Positions 21,332 to 33,913 of a stretch of DNA of 64,000 nucleotides are shown here, piece after piece (position 1 is the first letter of the stretch; every line of letters starts with the position of its first letter). A program made the translations under genes and the position numbers. The notes beneath the pieces were generated by a model. The model saw nothing but the letters and a program-made list of their open reading frames with translations. It was not told where the DNA came from and searched no databases. Source of the stretch: Bidens hawaiensis (taxonomy: Eukaryota > Streptophyta > Magnoliopsida > Asterales > Asteraceae); assembly GCA_021521415.1 (NCBI GenBank), contig JAIQDT010000832.1, positions 638,811 to 702,810 on the forward strand, written 5' to 3'.

Positions 21332-24300
21332 TGTAACAACCCGAAAAATGGGGCTAGATTTTTTTTTTAGAAAACTTGTTAAATACCGAGTATGATGTTG
21401 GACGAATGGTCAGAGTAAACCGTATGTTAATGAGCTCGACCCAATCATTAATAACCTTTTATTTTAAGACATGGCTTGGTCCAATTTAACCAAACGAAAC
21501 AAAAACAAAGGCTCGTTCAACCCGAACGAACTCGAACCCGAAAACTCCAAAAATAAATAAATGAATCATCCCATAATTACTTAATCTTACCATGTCCGAA
21601 ATAATCTAAAACCCAAATATCGAACAACCTGTTATATTTCCATCCGGTCACCGAACCCAACGAAACGAGAATAGTGACACACATTATATTACCTACAATA
21701 AATAAACCGATGGTTTATGTGTAAACATCAGTTCCTTACTATTTATCTAAAACTTATTATTTGAAGTTTTTAAAAAAAAATATAGATTATTATAAGTAAA
21801 TAAATAGTAATAACAAAGATATAATAAAAGACTACACAAAATAATCAAATCAAATCCCTACCACCCTCTGCCTCCAATCACCAGTGACGACAGCCCCTGC
21901 CCTTATCAATTTTAATCAGTTTGTTTCTCCAACCAAAACTTTTGCATGCCTCTTCCTCCAAGATATCTTCTGCAAAACTGATCCTCCATTTCCTTATACA
22001 AAATCCATGTTATCAACACTCATTGAGGTTAAATCAAAATACTCAGGCTTCATCAATTGATTTATCTCCGGTTTCATCTTTTCACTAATCGAACCTGCCA
22101 TCAAGGAACAAGAAATCGGGTAACCTAATCAATCTATATTCAGCTTTGATTTAAACATCGAGGTTGATTATAATGTTAATTTGAAATTCCCAGCCCTAAA
22201 CTCCTTCTCTCTTACTATTGGATTGCACTCAAAGGTTGAGCAACCGAACCGTGGAAACTGCTCATTAACCAGAAATATTTGTAAGTTCGTGTTCATCATC
22301 TTCCTTGTCTATTTCAATGTGTTGTTACCAGCCATGTACATGAAAAATCACATTCATGTAATGCTCACAAATCTGTTCCCGAACCCTAACTTGTTACCCG
22401 CTATAAACTGATTATTACAAGTATAAAACCTTAACTGAAAACTCAGCCTTTGAACCAAACGGACAGGATATAAACTAAACCATTTAATCTTATTTAAAAC
22501 CTACCAGATCATACAAGGAATATAATATGTTTTGAAATCCAAACATCTGGGCAGGAGCGGTGGTGAAACTGTGCCCGAACCAAAACTACTTTATGTGCCA
22601 TATTCACATGAAAACAGATTATAAAACGAAACCGAAAACTCAGTTTTGAATACAAACTAACGACGTATAAACTGAATCAGCCAATCCTGTTAAACTTATC
22701 AGAATATAACAAGAATTTAACGGGTTTAAAACTTTAAAATTTACAGTATGTGCAGCCCCAAAACTGTGCCCGAACTTATGGACATTCGATAACTCGTTTA
22801 AGCGAAAACTAGTTTGAAAATAAACCCGATAGGTGACCTTATTAACTCCTGGGAATTTTACAAAATTTCCAGAAGTTAAAAATACGTATTTAAATCCTTG
22901 AGATGCTATAAATCAGCCCCAAGGGATAATATTGAAACCATGTGTTAAAAGTCTTCCGAACCGACACATTTGTAACACGTTTTAAATAAGAAACAAGCCG
23001 TGCAACCCAAGTAATAAAATGATATCTTTTTTCAGCCATAAATATTATATTTTGATGATATATAATCTGACCCAAGACTATTTTAAGCAAAACATCTCTT
23101 TGAAACCGAACTAGAGCCCAAACGGGCCAAAACCGGGGCCGTACTCGCAAGAGCAGCCCTGAATACATTTTTTTTAAAACCTATGAAATCTGAAAACAAC
23201 TTATTTAAATGTAATACAACAGGTCCTAAAATGATTGAGAACCAAAACTGAGTATGGTTAAAAATATAACATAAAGGTGCTAACGGGCCCAAACCGAACC
23301 GAAACTACTGTTTGGGTTTCCAGCACCCTATTATCAATATAAAACTCTTAATAAGTCATTAGTACTTATTATAATAGGTCCCAACCTGTTTCGTTGTGAA
23401 AAACTGGATTATAATCAATAAACGTGGTTAAGGGCATTTTTGGAACAAAAGAAAAACCGGTTATTTCTTAAAAACTGAAAATGCAAGAATATTTTTTTTA
23501 GAACAGAAATTTATAAGTTAAAATGACTAAATATGATTATAATATGATAAAGGATAAACGGATTTAGAAAAAGGGCCCGTTTACAAGCCTAAACTCGTTA
23601 TTTCGTTCAAACCGACGAACATGCCGCCTTTTAAAGACTAAAGTGCTTCAAAATATAAAATGTATATATTTTTCCAGAAATTTTTATTTAAAATACCTTA
23701 GCATAATAGTATAAAACATTTTTATGGATACAACATCTCTTTGGTTCAAGATTTAGAGTTTACACGCAAGTTGCGGTAAAACCAACGTAAAACGAACTAG
23801 CACATGGAAAAAAATATATATATATATAAAGATATGAAGTTTCTTTTTTTTACAGTATATATAAGTCAATAAATTCATATTTTGAGTGCTTACTTATTTT
23901 ACAAAAACTCGCTATGATTTTAATCCGAATTTTACCAAAACGAACGTTAAACGAGAGTACATGGACTAAACCTGTATAACATTAAACTTGCTGAATAATC
24001 AGACCTGGAAGTAACATATTTTTGTATAATATATGTTCCCATAAAATTTGAAGTTTTAATTAGAAGATCATTCGTTTACTTAAAACTATTCTTTCAAAAC
24101 ATCTCGCTAAAAACCGACAGCACCGGTTATCACCGGCATTATCAATTCTTGTAAACATGTGACATGGTTATTTTAACAAGAATCATTAAACTTCTGACAT
24201 GAATAAAATATATAAATCCTATGGTCATAACTTGAAACCTAACCGAAAACCCGACTTTCCAAAAATGGAAATTTTATCGAAACCCGACAAAATGAACTAA

Positions 24301-25350
24301 GGTAATTAAAACTCTCGGAAGTTGAATTGTATACCTAAACACAAAACATCAATCTTATTAAGTGATTTAAGTACAAACTTCCCATAAAAGAAAATTTTAC
24401 TCATCGAGAACTAAATGCGTTGGAAAACACTTAGAATTAACTAGTACACAATACCATAGTGAATTTTACATTGTTTTTCGATAACTTATTGTTGATTAAT
24501 ATACTAGTCGTACTTGGTGATTTCTAGCATAGTGCAAGCTCATTGATTATCTTTCATATACATATTGCATACGGACTGAGGTGAGTTTCGTGCTGCCCTT
24601 TTTACTTAAACTTTTTGGGCTGGATACATGCTGGTTTTGCTTATGGTGTTATGTTTATCAAGAGGTGTTTTACTGCTAAATTTTGTCCCAACTTTTACAC
24701 AATCATTAGCCCGAGGGAATGGGCCGGAGGCTTGGATGGGTAGTACTATTTGGGAGACCCCCACGCACAGTGACCCTATGTTGGGTAAACCACACTGAGA
24801 TCTGCGGATCGTTGCGGCATATAACCTACGTGTTTGATTATTGCTTTTAGCAGGGTGATAGTCCGGGACGGTTTAACTTCTAGTATGAGTTGGGGATACT
24901 TATGCTAGTTGTAGGTTTGATTGTGGACTTGATAGATGCGCACCATGCTTTATACTTACATACACGCAAACTTGCGCGCTTTTATAAATGAACTGTTTTA
25001 TGTGTATGTGAGCTAAACTCACGAACTCACCAACTTTTTAGTTGACACTTTTTAGCATGTATTCAGGTACCTAGTGGATAGTGATTTGGATTAGCATTGT
25101 AATGAGCATGACTAATGATAGAGGCGTAAGTCGAGCAAGAACAAAGAAGATTAGATGCCAATGAGATTAGTAGAACCCAACACGGATTGCAGCAGTGTCA
25201 GAGAAGAGAAGAGATAGTTGTGTAGTTACACCTTGTCATAAATATTTAGTACAAATATTGTAACTTATCTTTATCAATAATATTCCGCTGCTTACATATG
25301 GTACCAATTTGTCCTTGAAACTCCCAGCCCCCTATTGGCAGGGTGTTACA
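21332..25350 (+). mobile_element. Large solo LTR (4,019 bp) nested in the copia element
   Basis: The ends are TGTAACAACCCG and GGGTGTTACA. A perfect 5-bp target duplication, tatcc, flanks it (21327-21331 and 25351-25355). No coding sequence is present, and no second internal LTR boundary was seen, so it is read as a solo LTR left by recombination. The start resembles that of the Ty3 LTR at 18068 and the distal part (AATAATATTCCGCTGC) looks like an LTR 3'-end region. A Ty3 chromovirus of the large-LTR (Tekay/Del) kind is my inference. Confidence 0.85.
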
Positions 25351-25355
25351 TATCC

Positions 25356-26049
25356 CATTATGAATATGCTTAGGCTTTGAGCTTAATGCTTCGAGGAGTT
25401 TAAATCCTTCGGGAATTTTCATATAGATGTCACTGCCTAGTGATCCATACAAGTAAGCCGTGACAACATCTATAAGACGCATCTCTAAATTTTTAGAGAC
25501 TGCTAAGCTGATTAAATATCTAAACGTAATAGCATCCATAACAGGAGAATACGTTTCTTCATAGTCAATTCCTGGCCTCTGAGAAAAACATTGAGCTACA
25601 AGTCTTGCTTTATATCTTGTAACTTCATTTTTCTCATTTCGTTTTCTCATAAAAACCCATTTATATCCTACAGGGTTCATTGAATTTGGTGTAATGACAA
25701 TAGGTCCAAAAACCTTTCGATTGTTTAGTGAGTTTAATTCAGCTTGCATAGAATCTTTCCATTTGTTCCAATCTTGTCGATTTTTACAATCATCTACAGA
25801 TTTTGGTTCAGGGTCATCATTTTCTTCCATGATATCACTTGCCACAGAATAAGAAAATATATCATCAATATTTTCCATTTCATCTCGATCCAACATTATA
25901 TGTGATTGACCATATTTGATTGACAATTCCTTATTGGAATCATTTATTTCTTCCTGAGGGAATGTTATATTATTTATTCTTTCCTGATGGAAGGTTCTGT
26001 CAATCATTCCATCCTTAGGGTCAGTATCCTTTTCAGAGCCCTTTATTTT
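25356..26049 (-). pseudogene. Copia reverse transcriptase, N-terminal part, active site deleted
   Basis: The frame shows the pol linker and then RT blocks (NPVGYKWVFMRKRNEKNEVT, KARLVAQCFSQRPG, YEETYSPVMDAITFRYLISL, DVVTAYLYG). After KIPEGFKLLEALSSKPKHI it passes straight to HNGI, a position that in intact elements lies roughly 110-120 residues further on. The missing part includes the YVDD catalytic box. The reading frame is kept across the deletion. A TGA at 26050-26052 separates this part from the integrase in the same frame. Confidence 0.88.
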
Positions 26050-27137
26050 TCAAGGATTTTTATCCTTTGAACCGATTGGCCTTCCACGTTTTAAACGTTT
26101 TTGGGATTCATGAGGTGCATTATTATTATTTTGCTTGCTTGGAAACTCAACTCGAGTTGGAGCATTAGCAGCTGGTATATGAGATTTAGTAACTCTGTTT
26201 ATATCAGTAAATGCATCAGGTAACTGATTTACAATTTCTTGTAGATGTATTATTTTTTGAACCTCTGTCTCACTTTGTTTTGATCCTGGGTCTAGGTGTA
26301 ATAATGATGGCACACACCATGATATATCTCTTTCTTGCCTTTTCATTTCTCCCCCTAATGCCGGGAATATTGTCTCGTTAAAATGGCAATCAGCAAAACG
26401 TGCTGTAAATACATCACATGTTAAAGGTTCAAGGTATCTTATGATGGAAGACGTTTCATATCCAACATATATTCCCAACCTTCTTTGGGGACCCATTTTT
26501 GTGCGTTGTGGTGGTTCAATAGGAACATACACAGCACACCCAATAATTCTAAGGTGAGAGATATTTGGCTCATTTGCAGAAACAAGTTGTGTGGGAGAGT
26601 ATTTATGATTTGCACTTGGTCTCACACGAATTAATGACCCAGCATGCATAATTGCATGACCGTAAGTAGAAACAGGGAATTTTGTCCTCATTATTAATGG
26701 TCTAGCTATTAGCTGTAGGCGTTTGATCAACGACTCGGCTAACCCATTTTGTGTGTGTAAATGAGCAACAGGGTGTTCTACAACAATCCCCACAGACATG
26801 AAATAATCATCAAAAGCATGTGATGTAAATTCTCCCGCATTATCAATCCTTACTCTCTTAATAGTATAATCGGGAAAATGTGCACGTAATTTGAAAATTT
26901 GAGCAAGAAATTTTGCAAAAGCAACATTACGAGTCGATAATAAAGAGATATTAAGACCATCTGCTGGATGCGTCTATTAAGACCATGAAGTATCTAAATG
27001 GTCCGCATGGTGGATGAATTGGTCCACATATGTCACCTTAAATTCTTTCAAGAAACATTGGTGTTTCTTTATCGACTTTTAATGACGAAGGCCTTGTAAT
27101 TAATTTGCCAAGAGAACAAGAGGTACATTGAGACATT
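26050..27137 (-). pseudogene. Copia integrase, broken by stops and frameshifts
   Basis: The zinc-finger part lies in the preceding frame. The core begins with CGPIHPPCGPFRYFMVLID at about 27000, followed by several stops. A good frame resumes at about 26860 (RVRIDNAGEFTSHAF, then HTQNGLAESLIKR), giving the second catalytic Asp and the Glu. The C-terminal part to 26050 is open. Protease and integrase frames differ, so at least one frameshift lies at about 26870-27140. Confidence 0.85.
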
Positions 27138-27701
27138 TTATCTATTTTGTGGATCTTTTGACCTTTTTAGTGGATGCCCATGTGTATTTTCAATTATCCT
27201 TTTCATCATTGTGGATCCTGGATGGCCTAATCTGTCATGCCATAAGTTTATGATACCAGAATCGCAACAATTTTCTTTGACTGCCATATGTGCTTGAGGC
27301 ACATTTATATATGTGTAATGCAAACCAGAATGGAGCATTGGCAATGTTTCCAATATCCGATCTTTGCTTATGATATGCAATAATTTTTCATTACTAACAG
27401 TCCTTGACTGAGTATCATATCCATTATGATATATGTTTTTGAAACTCAACAAATTTCTTGTTGATTTTGGGGAAAATAAAGCATTTTCTATTTTGAGTTT
27501 TGTACCATTTGGTAATGCTAAATTAGTTTTTCCCACTCCTTCTATCAAGTTTGTAGGATCTGATATTGTATTGATGATCCCTTTTGTTGGTTTCAGTTTA
27601 TAAAAATATTTTTTAGATCTAAGTATAGTATGTGTGGCTCCACTATCCGCTATACATATATCTTCTTCATTTGTTTGATCTTGTGCTCCAGTGATTCTCA
27701 T
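27138..27701 (-). pseudogene. Copia protease and integrase zinc-finger domain
   Basis: The ATG at 27701 opens a 187-codon frame with the aspartic protease motif ADSGATHT near residue 20 and the pre-integrase zinc finger LWHDRLGHPG near 150. It is separated from the gag stop by about 180 nt, so gag and pol are distinct ORFs here. Confidence 0.9.
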
Positions 27702-27879
27702 TTTAAATCTTGAAAGTATTAAGAAAAATAATAAGTGTATAACAAAGACATTATGATATTTTAATAAAAACTTTATTTAATTGAAAAACAAAAGTACATG
27801 AAGGAAACTACATAACTAAAGATAATGAGAAACACACTTAATTATTGCATATAATTATTCTCGTCAAGCAATATTTATT

Positions 27880-28918
27880 TCAGAGATCGACATCAAAGTC
27901 TGCAATGCTCAGATCAGCATTGAGATCATCAAAGTTATCAGCATGGTTCACTTCTTTCTCTTTTCCTTTGATAGAGGCTTGGTATAGTTCACACAGATGT
28001 GGAGCTGTGCGACAAGCCTTTGCCCAATGGTTTGTACTTCCATATCTAAAACAGGGTGTGCCATTTTTTTCGGACCTACCAGCTTCATTCCATTTATTGT
28101 GGTGGTTGAAATTGGTATTCTATGGGACATGATAATTATTGGCTCTCTGGTTACGACCACGGCCACGACCACGACCGTAAGAATTAGTGTTCCATTTGAA
28201 TGAATGCTTACGATCATTAAAATGCCTTTTGTCAAAATGACCACGGCCACGTCCATGGCCTCATCCACGACCATGTTCCCATTTATTACTAGAATTTTTA
28301 TGAGAATTTTTGTGTGCAACATTTGCTTCTGGTATTGCTAATGAACCCGTAGGATGAGATTGATGATTTTTCATCAGTAATTCATTTTTTTTTTGCTACA
28401 AGGAGAAATGCATTTAGATCATAGTATCTCCTAAAATTCTGCAATCGATAATGCGTTTGCAAGGTTATATTTGATGCATGAAATGTGGAGAAAATTTTCT
28501 CCAACATATCTCCTTCAGTAACAGTTTGCCCACAAAATTGGAGCGTTGAGCATATTCTGAACAAAGCAGAGGTGTACTCATTTACTTTTTTAAAATCTTG
28601 AAACCTGAGATTGTTCCATTCATCTCTAGCAGTGGGAAGTAGAACTTCCCTTTGATGATCAAATCTGCTTTTTAAATCTTCCCACAAAATGCATGGATCC
28701 TCACAATTTGAATACTCAAATTGTAACATCTCATCAATGTGTTTGTGGAGGAAGACATCGGCTTTTGCCTTGTCTTGATCCTCACAATTATTTCCCACTG
28801 TTATCGTATTCAAAACACCCATTGATTTGAGATGTCGTTTGACATGTGCCGTTCATAACATATAATTATCTCCGGTGATATTGAGAGCCGGAAATTCAAG
28901 TTTTGCGATGTTTGCCAT
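27880..28918 (-). pseudogene. Copia gag with multiple lesions
   Basis: The gag frame starts at the ATG at 28916-28918 (MANIAKLEFPALNITGDNY). A TGA at 28853-28855 replaces the expected Trp. The middle (28382-28822) is the gag core. A poly-T site near 28382 shifts the frame, and two more stops lie in the Gly/Arg-rich part. The zinc knuckle reads C-F-R-Y-G-S-T-N-H-W-A-K-A-C, so its second Cys is Tyr. The stop is TGA at 27880-27882. Confidence 0.88.
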
Positions 28919-29589
28919 TTTATTACTAAACACAAATAAGATAAATATTAGGATTAAATACTTATTAAAATTGAAAGAAAATACAAAGGTAAAGCTATAA
29001 ATAGATACAGAAAAAAGAAAAGATTAAACTCTCTAGGTGGGAGATTACAAATTAAGAACAATAAGATTATCAGCATTATGATAGTTAACATTAAAACTTG
29101 ATGAATCATCTTGAAAGCTTTATCTATCTTGGATAAACTTAAGAAGAAGAATGTTTGTTGTAAATGAAATGGAGTTGATAATTGGTTATTTATAGTGAAA
29201 ATTTATAACCGTTTTACAACGGTTATATTACCGTTTTATAAACATTACCGTTTGTATGTGTGTGTGTGTGTAATATTAATATTTTAAAGTAAGATAATAA
29301 ATAAGATATTAAATAAAGTTTATTTTTATAAAATATATAATCATTCTGCATAATAATAAGAATAGAATTGTTAGTGTAAATAAATCTAACTTTTAAATGA
29401 GATATTAGTGTGCATATATAAATAAAAGTTAGAATAGTTATCAAATTTTAATAACAATGTTTATACGCATTACTGCTGTTACTTAATATATGTATATGCA
29501 TATATATATTTCCAATGTACATAATTAAAGAAGTGTTTATGATGCTTATGTAGATACCTTTGTGTCTATTACCTTTCTTGATTACGATA

Positions 29590-29611
29590 TAAGCGGCTCG
29601 TGCTGATTACG
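29590..29611 (-). other. Primer-binding-site region of the copia element
   Basis: On the coding strand the bases after the 5' LTR read CGTAATCAGCACGAGCCGC, the position of the tRNA primer site. It only partly resembles the initiator-Met type. Confidence 0.5.
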
Positions 29612-29882
29612 TGTTATAATATTAGTTCTAATTATAACAAGATTATTGAAGTAATAATTGAACTTTATTATATCTAAGAAACAAGAGAGTGAAGAGATGT
29701 GTGAATTGCAATTTTACTGGATATCAACCTTCGTACAAACACATGCTATTTATAAAACTAAAACTACTATTTAAAAATACTGTTTAGGGAGACAAATACA
29801 TATAATTGGTGCATATAAAAATATTGTCGGTGAGGTCATATAATTGGTGTCATACAAATTATAGTGTCGGTAATTCATAACA
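29612..29882 (-). repeat. 5' LTR of the copia element
   Basis: Same length (271 bp) and ends as 20054-20324, with about 9 differences (about 3%) by eye. Confidence 0.95.
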
Positions 29883-31218
29883 CTTTCTTCTTTTTTCTTT
29901 CTTTCTTTTTTAAGTTAGGATGTTTATACAACTTTAACATGTACATATATGAGCAAGAGTTTTATGCCCCTTGAATACAGAGCTAACAGACTAGTCTAGT
30001 ATAAAGGTCTTCTGATCAATAATTTGGTCTATTTACGGTCCCATGATGTATGTTGCTAGTTGTCAGATACGGATCACCATAAGAGTGAAGATTAGTGCGC
30101 ATCCTTATTGCAATAATGTTATCTTTCCAAGACATTCCAGCAAAAGCACCTAAACCAAAATCACTTATAGACTAAACAACACTCGATTATCAATTTATCA
30201 TTATCAAACTGAAACAATACTGATTTATAGGTTTTGAATAATAAAGCCAAAAAGAACGTGGAGTGATATGTTCAAAATTACCCGTATTCAGAAAATAAAA
30301 AATGATTCATTTGACTGTTACTTGGTCAAAATTACCCGTAACTCAAAACTTTGATTTTGAATTAATCAAAAGCCCTAACATGCCTCTTTTCAAAAGTTTA
30401 ACCCGTACAACACCTAAATGCTCCTTATTAAGAGATAAGGATGGGAGAACCTTAGTCGATTACTTTATGCAACACTCAAATAGCAATAAGTAAAATTTAA
30501 GAAAACAACGCAAAACTATGGTTAATTTTCATAAGGAACGATAGCGAGAGAGGGGTTTAATTACTTGAAGATTAGAAGCTCGATTTCTAAATTTGAGGGG
30601 TAGATGGTTGTTATAGATCGCTTTTTTTAAACTACATTCATTGATACTTACTGAATAACTTTAGCGACTTTAGAACATTCACATTTAATCCTCTATCACT
30701 AAATCCAAAATTACACTAAATCTCATTGCATTTTCTCGCTCATGTTCAATTAAATAATACTTTTTCAATAACTTTATCATTACCTTTTCTCTCCCCTCTA
30801 CTTACAATCACTTTCAGAAAATATTAAAAAAATTATAGGGTGCTACATAAACTTTTCAAATATATAGAATATCAAAACATATTCTCTCTCATTCGCTCAC
30901 AACGCACTAAAACACTCCATATATTATAAAAACTTATCTCACAAAATTTGATGAATTAGTTGAGAATACATACAACTACGATCAAAGTTCATAACTTTAA
31001 ACGGTCAAGCAATCTAAAAAAAATCTCTAAACGGTCAATAAACTATAATATGATACGGTCAACCTCTGTCCTATACAAGGTCGGCCATGCATATGGCAGG
31101 GTAGTCGACGATCATAGGCCCGACTACCCGCTAGGCCTGGAATTTTTTTTTTTAATTATATGTATTTTGATGAAAAACTACATATATGCTTAATGTTTTA
31201 ACATAAGTACAAAACAAC
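29883..31218. other. Intergenic DNA between the copia element and the LRR gene
   Basis: Apart from the candidate exon at 30016-30149 I see no gene. It is AT-rich with a T/C-rich start. Confidence 0.5.
30016..30149 (-). pseudogene. Candidate terminal exon or gene fragment, unknown product
   Basis: On the minus strand an acceptor-like TTTGGTTTAG is followed by about 44 sense codons with a natural composition (AFAGMSWKDNIIAIRMRT, then HSYGDPYLTTSNIHH). The frame ends in TGA at 30016-30018. No upstream exon was found, and the copia insertion and repeats lie close by. I do not recognise the protein. It may be a remnant of a host gene or chance. Confidence 0.3.
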
Positions 31219-31221
31219 TAA

Positions 31222-31285
31222 CTTAGTCTAGTGGCAAAGGGGTATGACTCCCAACCAAAAGGTTGTGAGTTCTAGTCTCATTTAA
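31222..31285 (+). repeat. Possible tRNA-derived SINE remnant
   Basis: TAGTCTAGTGG resembles a Pol III A box. GGTTGTGAGTTCTAGTCTC, about 30 bp on, resembles a B box. No clear SINE body or target duplication was found. Confidence 0.35.
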
Positions 31286-31650
31286 AACATGTTTTAGCCT
31301 ATATTATATACATTAGTTTTTTAAACAACCCAAATCATAACCAAGGAAGCCCATTTAAAAATTAAATTGTTTAAACACAACAAAATACTCTTATTACTTT
31401 AGGCCCAAAATACTTTTCGCCTTCGACCCAATTTTATTTTTTTTTTCAATTCTCAGAACCGGCCCGAGTACTATATAAAACAATCTAGTAATCAATCACC
31501 GGCACTAAAAAGAGTCCAATTGTCCAAAGTCCAAACCCTATTTGCATTGCATTCACTTGGGTCATGGTCAAACTCAAAAGCAAGTTCCGACCCAACTCAC
31601 CCCACTCACTCCACTCCACCGCACCCACCCAGATTCATCATCTTTGACTA

Positions 31651-31651
31651 C

Positions 31652-31693
<42 letters not shown>
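31651..31693. repeat. (TTA)n microsatellite upstream of the LRR gene
   Basis: About 14 ATT units lie in the probable 5' UTR or promoter of the gene starting at 31806. Confidence 0.9.
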
Positions 31694-31695
<2 letters not shown>

Positions 31696-31805
31696 TAACC
31701 AAACCCAGACCCTCTTTCCCAATATTCATTCTTCATCAAACCCCTTAATCAATCAATCAATCAATCAAGCAGTACCAATTCAGTCACCTCAATTAATCAA
31801 TCCTC

Positions 31806-33065
31806 ATGGCTCGGAGCAGCATGCCTCCTCTGCTACTCATCATACTAGCAGCAGCAGCAACCTTCACATCTCCGGTCACTGCCAATTCCGACGGCGACGC
31901 GCTTTACGCGCTCCGACAAAACCTCAAGGATCCAGATAACGTACTTCAGAGCTGGGATCACAATCTCGTCAATCCTTGCACTTGGTTTCACATCACCTGT
32001 AATCAAGACAACCGTGTTACTCGCGTGTAAGCTCTTCTCCTTCAAAACCCTAATCTTACCCCCAATTTTAAGCTTAGGGTTGTAATTGAACTCAAAGCTT
32101 ACTTTTTTTTTTAACCTAGAGATCACTTATTTGTTGTTGGTGATTTTAATTACATAGGGCTATTCTGGGTAGTTAGGGATTCACTTAAAGACCGAATGAG
32201 AAATTAGTATATACGTTGACTAGTTCACACTTGATCAAAGACTGTTCTATTTTTTGGTAGTTACGGCGGTTATATAACTGGTAATAGTAGTTATGGCGGT
32301 TTTATAACCGCTAACTACTCGGCCCCTATATAAGACATCATCATTTGGTTATCTCTGATATATATCGGTTATCGGTCCCTTGATAAAATATCATTCAGAA
32401 TATCGGTACTGATAATTTCTGTAATATTGACCGATATTCCAATATATTGTTATATGGTTAGGTTACTTTACAATAATCACTTAACTTACGATAGGTACGC
32501 GAGACGCTCAAAGGCAAAAATTTCTAAAACGCTCAAAAACGGTTTTTGTAAAAAAAAGTAAAAAATTGATCGATTAACGATCCAAAACAGTTTTTCTTGG
32601 TGAACCAATGATTAATTGGATATGTATTGACGATCTTGAGATGTTGGGATGTGATTTCATGGATTGATTTTGTGAATATAGGGTATTCGCGTACCTATTG
32701 TACGTTAATGTATTATTGTATTCCATCTTTTCTCTATTGTTATATATGTAAATTTCGCATGATATTAAAATTACCAATATTCAACTAATGTCTCAACGAA
32801 CCGATATATTAGATATTTGTTCTTGACCGATATCCGATATTTTTTCTCATTAACTACTTAGCTCTCGGGTACACTTTGTTTCACGCAATTCACAAAATAC
32901 ACATACCCGTTCTTGTTAGAACTTAGAAGTCTGAGTTTTATCTGATTGGAGATTCTGGAGAACCATTGAATTATTTCTTCATGACTCTCAAAATATCTAA
33001 GGGTCACAAATCCCGAATTACCAACATTTGTTAATCTAACCATAAATGTGAAAGCTAATTAGTTA

Positions 33066-33096
<31 letters not shown>

Positions 33097-33913
33097 TATT
33101 TACAGGGATCTTGGAAATTCAAAATTGTCTGGTCATCTTGTGCCTGAATTAGGAAAGCTTGAATACCTGCAGTATCTGTAAGTTATTTTTTGTTATTAGC
33201 TTTGTTCATTTAAAGAATTAGTTAAATATTCAAATTAAACTTTTAATTAAGTACCATTACAGTCATGGTTTATTATATATCATATATGTAAATTAATTAA
33301 TGCAGGGAGCTTTACAAAAATAATATTCATGGTTCGATTCCGGCAGAGATCGGTAACTTGAAAAATCTCATAAGTTTGGATCTTTACAACAATAATATCA
33401 CTGGCAATATTCCACCGACACTTGGGAAATTGAAATCTCTGGTGTTCTTGTGAGTCTGGCTATTTATGTTTTACAACAATGTCGATGACTTTATTGTAAA
33501 TTAAAGTTGTTGATTTTTCAATCATAATCTGCAGGCGACTTAATGATAATCGTCTAACTGGAAGAATCCCGAGGGAACTTATTGGTGTCTCAAGCTTGAA
33601 AGTGGTGTATGTATTTGTTCTTTTGTTGGTTTAGTATGTTTTATTATAACATGAATAAAACAATGTTAAAAACATGTTTCTTGCAGGGATGTTTCAAGCA
33701 ACAACCTCTGTGGAACAATTCCTACTACTGGCCCGTTTGAACATATTCCTTTGAACAAGTAAGCTTTTTCCCATCTTGGCAATAACTTTGGTTTTTTAGT
33801 ATATTTTTTAATAACTCTGAATGGTGGTTGTGTTTTGCAGCTTTGAGAATAATCCTCGTTTGGAAGGGCCTGAGTTGCTGGGACTTGTAAGTTATGATAC
33901 AAACTGCTCGTAA
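31806..33913 (+). CDS. Secreted leucine-rich-repeat protein (LRR1/LRP type, SERK-ectodomain-like)
   Basis: Six exons: 31806-32026, 33106-33177, 33306-33449, 33535-33606, 33687-33758 and 33841-33913 (TAA). Together they encode 217 residues. A signal peptide ([12 protein letters not shown], cut near residue 27) precedes the LRRNT-2 cap ([16 protein letters not shown], then [14 protein letters not shown]). Repeats follow ([17 protein letters not shown] and so on). Inner exons of 72 and 144 bp correspond to one and two 24-residue LRRs. The end ([15 protein letters not shown]...NCS) has no transmembrane segment or kinase. Length and exon pattern fit the small apoplastic LRR proteins related to SERK ectodomains, known for roles in immunity and receptor complexes. 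All introns are GT-AG and phases are consistent. Confidence 0.93.
33067..33096. repeat. (TTA)n microsatellite at the end of LRR intron 1
   Basis: About ten ATT units lie immediately before the exon 2 acceptor. They may take the place of the usual pyrimidine tract. Confidence 0.85.

Larger units (their letters stand above)
20054..29882 (-). mobile_element. Complete but inactive Ty1/copia retrotransposon, split by a solo LTR
   Basis: It is bounded by two 271-bp LTRs in the same orientation, with about 9 differences by eye. Gene order on the minus strand is gag, protease, integrase, RT, RNase H, the copia order. Flanks are atttc (20049-20053) and ctttc (29883-29887), one mismatch, a likely target duplication. 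Without the 4-kb insertion the element is about 5.8 kb. It carries nonsense codons, frameshifts and a deletion that removes the RT active site. Confidence 0.93.

Noticed and set aside
22890..23292. Overlapping minus-strand ORFs inside the 4-kb solo LTR
   Set aside because: Short, overlapping and without motifs; LTR sequence.
31222..31285. tRNA gene
   Set aside because: Box-like words are present but no cloverleaf could be folded by eye; kept only as a possible SINE remnant.
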